DNA from: Tamarix chinensis
Lineage: Eukaryota; Streptophyta; Magnoliopsida; Caryophyllales; Tamaricaceae
Direction: 5' to 3'
Length of the DNA: 64,000 nucleotides
Assembly: GCA_030549775.1 (NCBI GenBank)
Contig: CM060172.1
Span: 5,105,361 to 5,169,360, forward strand
The notes under the pieces were generated by a model, which was not told the origin of the DNA, searched no databases, and saw nothing but the letters and a program-made list of their open reading frames with translations. Positions 1-10,914 of this stretch are shown in pieces (position 1 is the stretch's first letter; every line of letters begins with the position of its first letter). Made by a program: the position numbers and the translations under genes.

Positions 1-625
1 TTGATTGTATCTTTTATCCCATATGTCCTCATGTGACTTCTTAGTATGTTTATGTCCTTGGTATATGTGCCTGTTGTGGTGGAGTAGAAGTCTTTACATG
101 AATGAAATGTAAAGTAGAGATGATGCTTACAGGTTTTACCTTATTCATCTCCTTGCTAGTTGAATCCTTACAATTTCTTGCTCATACCTAGTATACCCTT
201 GTGATATAATAGATTGCATATTAATATATGCCTTATGTTGCTAGCATTAAATTAGTCTATGTAGTTATCTATTAACATGATTTATGAGTATTCTTCTATT
301 TAAGCATGATCCATGATAATTTCTCTGTCTCCGTATGTACTATGTGTAATATGTGGGCAAGTTGTTACTTATAGTAGGTTGTGTTTTCTCAATATGCTTG
401 TTCTATTGATACCACTCTATTTTAAATCTTGTTTAGGTTTTAAATTATTTTCTTATACGATGTTGAGAGTATCAAGTCCTTCATCAACTCAATAAGTATT
501 TTCAATTGGATCCTTAAGATCATGTATTTCTTTTTTCTCCTTTTGATCTTTGTTAGATCTTTTGAACGTATAATTTTGTTCACATAATATTTATAAGTCT
601 TGTATATGACTCGGTTTAATATCCC
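1..625. other. AT-rich sequence, nothing recognised
   Basis: Only short chance reading frames, with no domain, RNA gene or repeat boundary that I can identify. It ends where an LTR terminus begins at 626. Confidence 0.5.
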
Positions 626-1283
626 TATAACACCCCAAATTTTACTACTAAAAAAATTTATTTTTAAAAGAAGTGTAATAACAACATATATTGGTGTTAC
701 CGCTATACTCAACATAAGCTTGGCTTATTATATCATCCTTAAATCAAATATAAGGAACATAGTTAAAAACTTAAAGCATAGTAAAATAGTGAACAAGATA
801 GATTTTACAAATTAAAACAAATGTTTGAAGGATTACTCCGAGTATAATCATGAAAATACATAAAAGGGATGCATGAAAACAAAGAGTTCCAAAAGATATC
901 CAGGTCAAAGCTAAGATGCGGATAACATGACTCTATATTCCCAAGCCCTAAGCATGATAAGATCACCCCTTCCTAAGAAAGGCATCAAAAGCAAAAAAAT
1001 CAACCAATGGGTCCTCAATGACCTTCACAAAAAAACCCGAGTTGTCTGTTCGTGGGAATAAGTAACACCCATAAAAAGGATGATCAATATAATAAGTACT
1101 GAGTAAGGTAATCATACAGTTATAACAAATTTATACAATATCACAAGGTCACATTAAAGAACAAACTTGCACATTGGTTAATATAGCATAGTGTAAGGTA
1201 ATAAGTGATTCTTGAATCTCAATGTTAGATATAATCTTAATTAATTTTCTTATTTATATTAAGTATAGATACCCCACTATTCT
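626..1283 (-). mobile_element. Outer long LTR, first part (minus orientation)
   Basis: It begins TATAACACCCC, a TG-to-TA decayed form of the TGTAACACCCC terminus shared by the LTRs of this window. The minus-strand landmarks follow: the 'ggtgttaccgc' block near 690, the exon-3-like block near 1005 (rc GTCATTGAGGACCC), and the 'gtactgagtaaggtaa' block near 1100. It stops inside the motif CCCCACTATTCT at 1283. The same LTR resumes at 19,796 with 'ttcttaatatggtggaacg', which continues the motif as seen intact at 36,898. The 18.5 kb between is a later insertion. Confidence 0.75.
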
Positions 1284-1854
1284 TGTAGCACCCATATTTT
1301 ATTATTGAAAGATTTTATTTTACGGCAGAAGCTTATAACCAAAATATTAGGTGTTACTACCGTAATTAATGTAATTCTAGATTATCATACCATCCTCACA
1401 TCAATCACAAGGTTAAAACAATTAAAGTAAACACAGAGTAACTTGAAATGAGGGAAACTTTATAGATGTAAATATGAGTTTTGAGATTAACATTAGAATA
1501 CAATAACAGAATACAACAAAAGGGATATTATGGATCAGAGAATCAAAAAGGTATCTGGGTAAAAACATGATTTGGATAACATAACGCTTTGCCCAAACAC
1601 CAAGTATAGGAAAAGTCACTTCTCCCCATACAATGCATCAAAGACAACAAAATCATTTGACTAGTCCTCAAAGACCTAAATAAAAGCATCAGGGTCCTCT
1701 ACTCGTGGGAATGAGCAGTACCTATAAAAAGGATGGTTATCACGCTACGTTCAGAGAGAAGTAACAATACTATCAAGTCATGGATATAGATAAATACATA
1801 CGTTCATAGTAGATCATAAGTACACATACACATTACAGAAAGTATCACATGGTA
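1284..1854 (-). mobile_element. 3' LTR of minus-strand gypsy element G1, outer piece
   Basis: It starts TGTAGCACCC and aligns closely with 17,804-18,390, the 5' LTR of the same element, including the shared 'aaaatattaggtgttac' and 'ggtatctgggtaaaaacat' stretches. It is cut at 1854 by a CACTA transposon that begins CACTAC. The remainder of the LTR lies at about 10,915-13,560. The preceding bases ATTCT correspond to TTTCT after the element's other end (19,796-19,800), a one-mismatch 5-bp target duplication. Confidence 0.8.
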
Positions 1855-1860
1855 CACTAC

Positions 1861-2395
1861 CCTTGAAAGGGATTTTAATAGCAGTTACTTTATGATTTTA
1901 ATAATGGTTTTGAACCATTATTGAATCACCTATTATTAAAGCTTTAATAATGGTTCATAACCATCATAAAAAAATATACAAAAAATTGTAAATATTGGGG
2001 TAAACTTGGTATTTATTAATGGTTTGTAAGTCACAATCGTTGTTAAAAACAACATTTTAATAACGGTTTATCCAAAAACCGTTGTTCAGATATCAACAAA
2101 TTAGGGTTTTAATCATTGATTTTTCATTTATTAAACCTTAATAAGTATTAAATAACCATTAAATGGATCTTTCAATAATGGTTTGAGTTAAAATCGTTGT
2201 TAAAACACACTCTATTTAAGGTTTTAATCATTGATTATATATTAAATGGATCTTTTAATAATGATTTTGAGTTTAAAATATTGTTAAAACACACCCAATT
2301 TAGGGTTTTAATCATTGATTATGTATTTATTATATTGTTAAAACATCATATAATAATGGTTTTAAGTAAGAACCGTTATTAAAACTTGTCTATTT
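1861..2395. repeat. CACTA subterminal repeats
   Basis: The stretch is packed with short direct and inverted variants of AATAATGGTTT and its partner AACCGTTATT, for example near 1908, 1950, 2068, 2175, 2262 and 2355. A longer phrase ending 'tttaatcattgatt' recurs three times (about 2105, 2220, 2305). In En/Spm elements subterminal motif arrays are binding sites for the element's regulatory protein, and this array sits just inside the CACTA terminus. Confidence 0.7.
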
Positions 2396-2759
2396 TTTTA
2401 ATATTCTTGTTGTTTTATTCCAGCCTACATACATAGTTTTATGTTCAAATATTTACTAAATCTGTAATATAAAACAACATCAATTAATATATACATATAT
2501 GTCTTCTTCCTAAATGATACTACATATTTTCAATCAATCTATAATTGGTATGTATCAATACTCTGGGCAAACCTAAGAATCAAAATTAGTAGGCGTACCA
2601 CAACTTGGTGGCTCTACACCCTAAAGTCAAAAGTCCATAGATCATAACCTAGATGACCAAAAGACGTAGATGAAATACAAATTTAAACATGCATGTAAAA
2701 TGTAGATCCCTAATATTGAATGTATGAGTGTACGTGCTTGGCCTATGGGTCTCTAACTT

Positions 2760-5700
2760 CATCAATTTCATCACCATTGTATTTCTGGCCTCGTGCATAA
2801 CCACCAATGAAAAACTACAAATTCACAAGTTTCAATTATTCAGTTAGCACTAAGTCAAGTACCAAATATATATTTCATGATTCATTAATGGAAAAATATG
2901 GAAGAACAAACACACATGGCTTGGATCTATATTGACTGATCTATTTTTGACTATTAAATCCATTGTTCTACATATATAGTATCCACAATCACCATTGTTC
3001 TACTGTTGTGGACATTGTCAAATAAATTTATTTATCTCTCTAACTCTTAGATATTAATTTGAATTAAAATAAAATATAAAATAATTGTCTTCCTACTTAC
3101 CATTACAAGCTCATATTTAAGACTCGTTGAGTCTGGGACACAATTTCTACCTCTCCTCTAATACGCGTTCTATAATGCCCTAATAAATAGAGTTAGATAC
3201 ACAATATTATAAATAAATATGCCTAAAATAATTAAAGTACAATATATGCATAAATAATCTAATAAAGTAAGAAGTAAAAAGTATGATAACATGTCAATAA
3301 ATTCTTTCCTACCACAACGAGCGACGTCAAAAGGCATATAATATGTTCGAAGGGAATTAAACACATAAACTTTATTAAAATCAAGTCAGGTGGCATGCAA
3401 AACCTGATATTCATTATTTAGGTGAGGAATAAGATAAATTTTTTTCTATCCCTCAATCAAAATATGATCTGCTAAATAGTTTATGTATTTACCATCTCTT
3501 ATTATAGTACTATCAGTTATGTGGTAGAGGCACATAAACATAATAGAGGACAACATTACCTTCATTGCAGCATGACTAGCTACCAACCTATGGATGATAA
3601 TTACAATGTCCATTTTTTAATAATTGATAACTCATATGAGAGATCATAAAAATTCCAATGCATCAAGAAATACTAAAATCTGAAATATGAAATAATACTT
3701 ACGTAACATAAATGGCAACGCTTGTGGTTAACATCCATTCCTATTTATAAATGTCACTTATGTCAACTACTGATACCATATAAGTAGCTTCGTCTCTCCT
3801 AACATAATCAAGACAATAATCAATGAAAATATAATTGTTATTGAGGTAGTTTTGGGCATATAAATATAATAAAGCCGATGTTGGTGGATGTTGGTTTTTC
3901 TCTAAAGATGGAATCTTTTGTAGGGAAATTAATTTATCAAATTTAGCTCTCTATCCTTTACCAGAACCCTTTTTTGTGTTGGTCGTTCTGCTAGTACCTC
4001 TCTTCTTTTGACTCCAATGAGCATTCTTCTTTTTTTATTCCTTAATTCATAATAATAATAATATGTATTGAGTATATATATATATAAAGGTATAAAAAAT
4101 ATAAGTAACAAATAAGGTCTAATAATGATGTTAAATGTCATTACCTCTTTAGTAGTAAGATGTATCTTATCTGCAGGCTAAGGCATGAAGCTTCCGTGAG
4201 CTTTTAGCACCTTGGATGCCTCATCGCCTTCTTTATAACAAGGCAAGGGTGCACTGCTAATGATTAGAGTGTCAATAAATACTAACCTTCTATTTAGGGC
4301 TAAGTTATACCCATGGCTTATTTGCATTTGGGTACTATGATTGACGCATACCCTTCCTTTCACCGAAAGTGTTGAAAGGTTATTCGCTAACAAGTCATAT
4401 TTATGTAGACCCTGAAATAAAATATTACACATTCTTAATTATTTATGACACTGAATATAATTAATAACAATTCATAGTTTTTAATGCTTACCTTGGGAAG
4501 AGAAGAAAGACATGCATCAGCTTCACAACTATGTCTAGCGCTATTTATATTAGGTATGTGAAGCTGATCATGGTTAACTAAATTAGATAGCTTATACCCT
4601 TGAGATTTGATAAATAAAAACTCTTGCTCCATTATTACCATCCATTCAAATGCCATGTTTAATTTCTGGGTGAAGATAGCTACTTGCTCATTAGTGCTAC
4701 GAGAACCACGAGATCAACCACACACATTTGTTCTAGTAATACCTAATCCAAGACCCCTATATCATATGGGGTATTCTATGATTCCTGTAGCCTGGGATGT
4801 ATATTGGTCCACCTCCTCTGTAGAAATCCTATAATGTATGAAATATATTTGAAGTTAGCTTATAGGAGTAAACATAATATAATAGTTTTATAAAAGAAAA
4901 CTAAGTAGGGCTGCAACGACATCTACATTTTCATTAAGATATTCATCTTTTGTTGCTCTACCTTTCTTCCATAATGTATTAATATTGATAGACAAGGTAC
5001 ATGAATCTAAGTCCTTGGCTAAGTTGTAAATCAAAATTAATCTTACATTAAGAATGTTATTATAACATTAGACTTTTACAAGTGAATAAATAAATCAAAA
5101 TCTCATACCAACTCCTATTCAAGGCCTGCATATAGAGCCGGCAAAAGTTGACCCGACCCAAAAAATCCGACGAATACCGACTCGATCCGTCCGAAATCCG
5201 ATCCGATTTTATCCGAGTAATTAAATGCCCGAAACCTATCCAACCCGATCTGATACATATCCGATATCCGATATAACCCGAGAAATCATAAGCCTGAAAT
5301 AAACCTGACCCGACCCGCTATTCACCCGAAACCCAATATAACCCGAAAAAATATAAATCCGAAATGACCCGACCCGATCCATTATTTATCCGAAATCTGA
5401 TATTATCTGAAAAATTATAAATCTATAAAGATTCAACTTGGTACTGCCCAAAAATTAACATTAACCCATAACTCAAAATTTTTAAAACTTCATAAAACAT
5501 GAAATAATATAGATGTGCAACTAATCCATACTAGCACTTACATCAAAATCTAGAAACAATATACTTTCATAAAATTTATATCACTTATGTATATACAAAT
5601 ACAATATCCATTGATACCAATAGAAATAAAAGTAGAGAAAAAAAAAGAATAACACTACTATGCCATTTAAATATTAGTTCAATTCCATTATTCCATCTAG

Positions 5701-7260
5701 TACCATAAGATAATAACAGTGCAACCTTGAACACTATATATTAGTATCTATACGGCCAAACCTTGCAATATAGCACTTACAACATCATAGAAAAGTAGGA
5801 AAAATCTAGAGTGAGAATGTTAGTTATTCATTATAAAAATTGAAGATTAATATTTTTTATTACATCAACAGTGTTAAATAGTAAGAAGTCAATATTAGTT
5901 GGTATTTTGTCAATAATAGTCATTATTACTTACTTTATTTAATTTTTATCTTATTTAGCTTGATATGATCTAATCAAAATATATAATAAAAAACTAATAT
6001 GTTGTTATTATTATTTTTGCCATAATTGATATTCATTGATTACTATTATTATTGTTATCATTATTTTTGTATTATTATTATTATTATTATTATCATATTT
6101 ATTAAAATTATGTTGATATGATGTGATCAATCTCTTTTAAAAATAATATGAGAAGTACAACCTTAGAAGTCTTCATTTGTTATCAATTATCAATGACTAT
6201 TATAAGTTAATATCATGTAAGGAGCGTATAAGATATAAATATAATATAAACTTAAAATAATACTAGAACTCAATATGACCAAGCTAATAATGGAGTTGAA
6301 TTATAAGGTATACCTTAACATAAAAAGAAAAGTGATACGATTTGAAAAAGTTTAAATTTGAAACGTCAGATACATCTCCAAAGATAAAATAATGATAAAA
6401 AATTCTAAGGCCCCAAAACAATTAATATAATAATTCACTTTTAATTGAATAAGATAAATTAAGATAAATGATCTCAAAATAATTAGCTTTTAATAATATC
6501 TTCGAATAAAAAGAAAGAAAGAAAATGACACAAGCATGGCTCAAATATAAAATGACCTAAATTCAATCTAAATTCGACCCGAAAATATAATAATTGAAAC
6601 TCAATCGAGCCCGATCCGAACCCGAACCGAAATTAGAACAACCCAAATTTACCCGAATCCGAGTCCATCCGATCTCAACCAGACCCGACCCGAGAGCTTA
6701 GAATGACCCGAGATTATCCGATACTGAGTTGATCCGAATCAAACCCGACTCATCCCGACCCGATAAAATGATCCGAAATTATCCGAAACCGATATGACCC
6801 GATTATTATGTTACCCGATCCGATAGTGACCCGACCCGCCCGATTGCCAACTCTACCTGCATAGCCTTTACAAGCCACATTATGCCACTATTTATTCTGC
6901 TTAGGAATCTCTTTATTTTTGGTACTTTTTTCCTATGTTACAACCCAAAATATAAGCACATGGTCATTTAAACATCAATGAAATATTATTAATCAAAATT
7001 TTTAATTGTTATCTAACTAATACCTTAAAATCCTCCAAAAGACGATATGCAATAAATTGATTCCAACTTTCTTAATCAATAAAACCATATCATTTGGATG
7101 GGTTCTGGTGTAGAAAGTTATCCCTCTTTCTATACATTTTTCTAGTATCTAAGAATGCCCTAAATGTTCTTAGACACTCACCATAATATCTATGAAGTCA
7201 TTTCTTACTAGTCTCTAAGACATTAAAGACTCTCTACAAAATAAAACATATGGATGTCTA
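2760..7260 (-). pseudogene. TNP1/Ptta-like transposon protein with Ulp1-like C-terminal domain, broken
   Basis: This looks like the second gene of the CACTA element, in several exon-like pieces. Near 7240-7050 the minus strand encodes ...HRYYGECLRTFRAFLD... and ...NQFIAYRLLEDFK. It ends at an AAG|GTATT donor-like site, and sequence resumes after ACATAG with K-E-K-S-T-K-N-K. Near 4985-4915 it reads LWKKGRATKDEYLNENVDVV. At 4432-4178 it reads GRVCVN...TQMQ.SHG...APLPCYKEG...AHGSFMP. At about 3480-3330, IYLIPHLNNEYQVLH...VYVFNSL resembles the substrate-cleft part of Ulp1 (C48) cysteine proteases, and DEIDEVR near 2790 fits their C-terminal tail. Several stops replace expected Trp codons. A hAT insertion splits the exon at the codons for YAGLE. 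Confidence 0.6.
5133..6855. mobile_element. Non-autonomous hAT element with perfect 8-bp target duplication
   Basis: The left end starts TAGAGCCGGCAA and the right end, read inward on the other strand, starts TAGAGTTGGCAA, so the terminal inverted repeats match at 10 of 12 positions. CCTGCATA flanks both ends exactly (5125-5132 and 6856-6863), the 8-bp duplication typical of hAT. The outer 200-300 bp at each end are crowded with GACCCGA/ATCCGA motifs, while the 1-kb core is AT-rich with no transposase frame. It sits in an exon of the CACTA TNP1-like pseudogene, so it is younger than that element. Confidence 0.9.
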
Positions 7261-7500
7261 GTAATGTTAATGTATTGAAATTAATAATATTTGACATACA
7301 AAAATGATTGAGTAAAACAACATATTTACCGTGACTTCCTGCCAAATATGCTCCTTGTGACCCTGATGCGGGAGCAGAGTTGCATGACACGACACCAACC
7401 AAGATGGCTACGCTACTCTACGTAGATACATAAACATGGAGGAGTATGCATGGCTTCATGCAACATTTGTTAGCTAGCGTAACATTTATGTATAAGTACT

Positions 7501-7824
7501 AGTTATTGTTATTTACTTTTAGTCAATTAGTAACTAAATATTAACTAGCTAGTCTTAAGGGAATTAATGCTTTTGGGAGGGAGTTATTGTTATTTACTTT
7601 TAGTCAATTAGTGACTAAATATTAACTAGCTAGTCTTAAGGAAATTAATGCTTTTAGAAGGGAGTTATTGTTATTTACTTTTAGTCAATTAGTGACTAAA
7701 TATTAACTAGCTAGTCTTAAGGGAATTAATGCTTTTGGGAGGGAGTTATTGTTATTTACTTTTAGTCAATTAGTGACTAAATATTAACTAGCTATTCTTA
7801 AGGGAATTAATGTTTTTGGGAGGG
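7501..7824. repeat. Four tandem copies of an 81-bp unit
   Basis: Units start at 7501, 7582, 7663 and 7744 with exactly 81-bp spacing and only a handful of substitutions. Each begins AGTTATTGTTATTTACTTTT and ends in TTTTGGGAGGG. The low divergence suggests recent amplification. The array ends 43 bp upstream of a TATA box. Confidence 0.95.
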
Positions 7825-7866
7825 AATATGCTTGTAATCTTTTGAGAAGATGCTCGGTTCCTTGGC

Positions 7867-7874
7867 TATATAAA
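7867..7874 (+). promoter_or_regulatory. TATA box candidate downstream of the 81-bp array
   Basis: TATATAAA in the context 'cttggctatataaacc', 43 bp after the last 81-bp unit. Together they look like a promoter with tandem upstream elements, but no transcript evidence is available. Confidence 0.4.
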
Positions 7875-8175
7875 CCATAGGAATCCGAGTAGAAAGACAC
7901 AACTTGAATAAGAAGAACAACCTTAAGCATTGGTTAAACCCGAATTCTGTGTGGATTCATCTCGTAACAAGTCGAATCTGTGTGAACGATTTGTTCCGAA
8001 AAACTTTAATCTTTATTTCTATGTGGCTTAAAGATTAATCTATCCTTTTAATTTTTTTACTTCTCCACCTCTATCTTTTCCACTGAAAACCTACTCCAAA
8101 CCGTCACTCCATTTGTCCATCCAAATCCTTTTTTCCATCAACCCTAAACCGCCTTCCATCTTTCCTAATCCTAAA

Positions 8176-9206
8176 TCACCATTTACCTTCCATCCAAGTC
8201 CGAAACTCTAACCGTGCACGCATCAGACCCTTTAGAACCTGCTTCCAATTATTATAAGAGATAAGAACATAGTAGGTGTCTTGATTGTGTAGATTTATTC
8301 CATCCCTAGAAAGCGCAAGACACATATTTCTTGCTTCTTTACCAAATTTAGGGAACAAGTGATCAATCATTATCCATTGTGGAGAGTTAGATGGATGTCT
8401 AAGAAGTCTGTCATCTATCTACTCATCAACATGCCATCTCAAGTTCTTGGCATCTTCAACATCATTAAACATCGCCTGAACCTTGGTATTATGGAAAAAT
8501 ACCATAACACCTTAGCTGGCACCTTGTTCTTCTTGTATCATAGTACTTTGCATTCAAGATCAGGATAGCTAGCCAAAGATGCATTCTCATTATGAAATAA
8601 AATATAATCATTAGGGCATACATATATCTTCTCAAAACTCATGTCAATAGAGGAAAGGATCTCCTTTACTTCATAGACACGATTAGGTATAATGTTCATT
8701 AAGAAACATATCCTTAACAAGTGTCAATAATTTCGTGAAGCTCTTATCAATCCACCCATTACATGCTTTTAAGTTATACAACCTTAAAGTAATGGATAAT
8801 CAAGCAAACGTCTTACAATCATTATAAAAAGATTTATCCGAGTCATTCAATAACTTCTCAAACATTTTTGGAAAATCCCGAACACTTTCCTCAACCTTTT
8901 GAGTCATTTCCTCTAATAAATGTCCTTCATAATTCTCAAATGATGATCCACTACTCTCATTATCATATTTAGACTCTTTCTCACCATGCCATATCCAAAA
9001 AGTGTAACTTGTATCAATTCCATACACAAACAAATGATTTCTCAAATCATCAGCATTAACACAGTGAATATAAGCATAGTTCAAATAAGAACAGACTATT
9101 CTACTAGAGTCTCAAGCATGTTCAACTACAAACTTGATGAAAAACTCCACCCCTATGTCATATTCTCTCGACAAATTATTTGAAGACAACCATTTCCGAT
9201 CCACAG
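8176..9206 (-). pseudogene. CACTA TNP2 transposase, N-terminal fragment
   Basis: On the minus strand, from about 9206, it reads DRKWLSSN..SREYDIGVEFFIKF, then YAYIHCVN...NHLFVYGI...YTFWIWHGE. This is the transposase-associated domain found at the N-terminus of TNP2. It continues into SFTKLLTL and VYEVKEI...EKIYVCPNDYILF, then IDHLFPKFGKEARN...LALSRDGINLHNQDTYYVLISYN near 8360-8250. The usual protein is about 800-1000 residues; only the first 250 or so remain, and the catalytic DDE region is absent. Frameshifts and stops occur near 8720 and 8540. Similarity ends at 8243, where unrelated sequence is joined. Confidence 0.8.
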
Positions 9207-9338
9207 TTTTTAAATCTAGATATATCCCACACAAAAGTAATTATTACAAATCAGTTCAATTATAAGTTTAATAATTCACAAACTGATCATGCTTAGAAAG
9301 AATTAATATTAAATATATATCATTCTATTATATATATA

Positions 9339-9386
9339 TATATATATAGATATATAGATATATAGATATATAGATATATAGATATA
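9339..9386. repeat. TATAGATA microsatellite
   Basis: An (AT)n run passes into six or so copies of 'tagatata'. A second simple repeat, (ATAC)n, lies at 9469-9500. Confidence 0.95.
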
Positions 9387-9686
9387 CAAATCATGAGAAC
9401 ACGTTTCCAAAAAGATATATATACACAACCCGCTCATACTTAGAAAGAGTTCATATATATTTATCTACATACATACATACATACATACATAGAAAAACAT
9501 TATGCAGTGGTTCAAATTACAAAAGATATACAACCTATAGGGTTAAAGCAATAACACCACTATATACAACAAAAGGTTGCTAAAGCTCAAACACCTAACT
9601 AAGAAAAACTCCTAACCATCATACTAAATCCCCCGATGACCTTTTCAAGCCCAAATAATAACTATCACTCTCAAAGTCCACTCATC

Positions 9687-10091
9687 TCAATATGTCATCT
9701 GTTCCCTCACATCATCAACAGAGAGTATAGTCATGGATACTCTAGGGTAATTGGGATGGATGATCGAAGGCAAGTTATGAAAAAACCTCCACTCATCATC
9801 AATCACCATCATCTCTCTAAATATCCTATCACACTCCCTAGAAAATACCTCACCCTCAATAAATCTTGGGTGCGGTGCATCAGTGTGGTGGACAAACCAA
9901 CGCAAAAAAGTAAATGTAGCAAATGGCCATGGCTTTGTTTGAGACAGGGTTAAGAGTAGGTGATACGATCTAAATGGGAATGGGTCATACATAGATATGG
10001 TGGAGGGTATGTCATAGCAATGAGTCAGTAGATCAGCATTCGGTGCCATGTATAGATATGGTGGAGGGTATGTCATAGCAATGAGTGACAT
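9687..10091 (-). other. 134-codon open frame of unknown nature
   Basis: An uninterrupted minus-strand frame from ATG to stop, containing FLRWFVHHTDAPHP and VIDDEWRFFHNLP. Its first third covers a near-exact 38-bp direct duplication (9988-10,025 and 10,048-10,085), so part of the length comes from a repeat. I recognise no domain. It lies where the 5' region of the minus-strand CACTA element would be and could be a relic of it or of a captured gene. Treat it as unproven. Confidence 0.2.
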
Positions 10092-10914
10092 ATCACTACC
10101 TACAATTAAGAATAACCACTAAATCTTATCATTAAGGTTTTCTTGAAAGGATCTATATTATAGAATATGTAAACTCTTCAACTAGTTAGACAAATCATGA
10201 ATATGTTCTACCATATCTTAACTAACTATGTAAAGCTAACAACATACCTACATAAGATACTCATCATAAAACTTATAATCTTGAATTGATTTTTATTTAT
10301 TTCTCTATTGATATAGATGTATCATTAAATATCAATATAAGATAAAATACCAAACACATCCTTTCATTTATTCCCTCTTGATTTGCCAATGAGTTAAGTT
10401 GAATCAAACTTCCTCTTATTATACTCAACATGTTTAAAATAAGGACATAATCTTGAGTTATATATTTAACAAATCGGTTGAGCATTAAACTATCATCTAA
10501 TCATTCAAGCTCCGTATAGTAAAAATAATTAGATATTAATAAGATAACATATATAGGTTAAGTATAATAATGTGATACTATTAAAAGTAGAGTTGAAAAT
10601 ATTATATATAATAGTTTGTTATAAGAGAACATATTAATTATCATATTTAGTGTAATAAACGATAAATCATAACCCTAACCATAACCCTAATTAGTTATAA
10701 TAAAGCTAACCCTAAACCTAATAAAACATAATCATAAACCTAGATAACAATAATTAAGTCTTAATAAATCCTATATATCATCATCATCATCATCATTATA
10801 CACAATTATTCCTCTCTATTTAATTATTCACTTTTATATCTTCTTTATTTCCTATGTCTATTTAATCCTCATCAAATAAAAATTATTATCATACAAATCT
10901 AATTGAAATTTTCA
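10092..10914. other. AT-rich stretch, no gene seen
   Basis: It contains degenerate 'ataaccctaacc' runs (10,672-10,720) and a short ATC repeat (10,776-10,795). The right end of the CACTA element should fall here but I could not locate it. Confidence 0.4.

Larger units (their letters stand above)
7395..8243 (+). mobile_element. Unclassified insertion between the two CACTA genes
   Basis: TNP2 similarity stops at about 8243 on the right and TNP1-like similarity resumes below about 7260-7395 on the left. The block holds four 81-bp tandem repeats, then TATATAAA (7867), then about 95 bp (7948-8042) matching 41,183-41,278 at roughly three quarters of positions, followed by C-rich sequence in both copies. 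The layout (tandem repeats, TATA, leader) resembles the U3-R part of a Ty1/copia-type LTR. I see no clean terminus or PBS, so the class is open and both boundaries are approximate. Confidence 0.4.
1855..10914 (-). mobile_element. CACTA (En/Spm) DNA transposon, decayed and itself interrupted
   Basis: The left terminus reads CACTACCCTTGAAAGGG, preceded by GTA as a possible 3-bp target duplication. Reading on the minus strand, a TNP2-type fragment (9206-8176) precedes a TNP1/Ulp1-type pseudogene (7260-2760), the usual order for plant CACTA elements. Secondary insertions are a hAT (5133-6855) and a repeat-bearing block (about 7395-8243). No GTAGTG terminus is recognisable on the right, so the end coordinate is only where LTR similarity resumes. 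The stretches 2396-2750 and 9207-9680 hold AT-rich, intron-like sequence without further recognisable domains. Confidence 0.75.
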
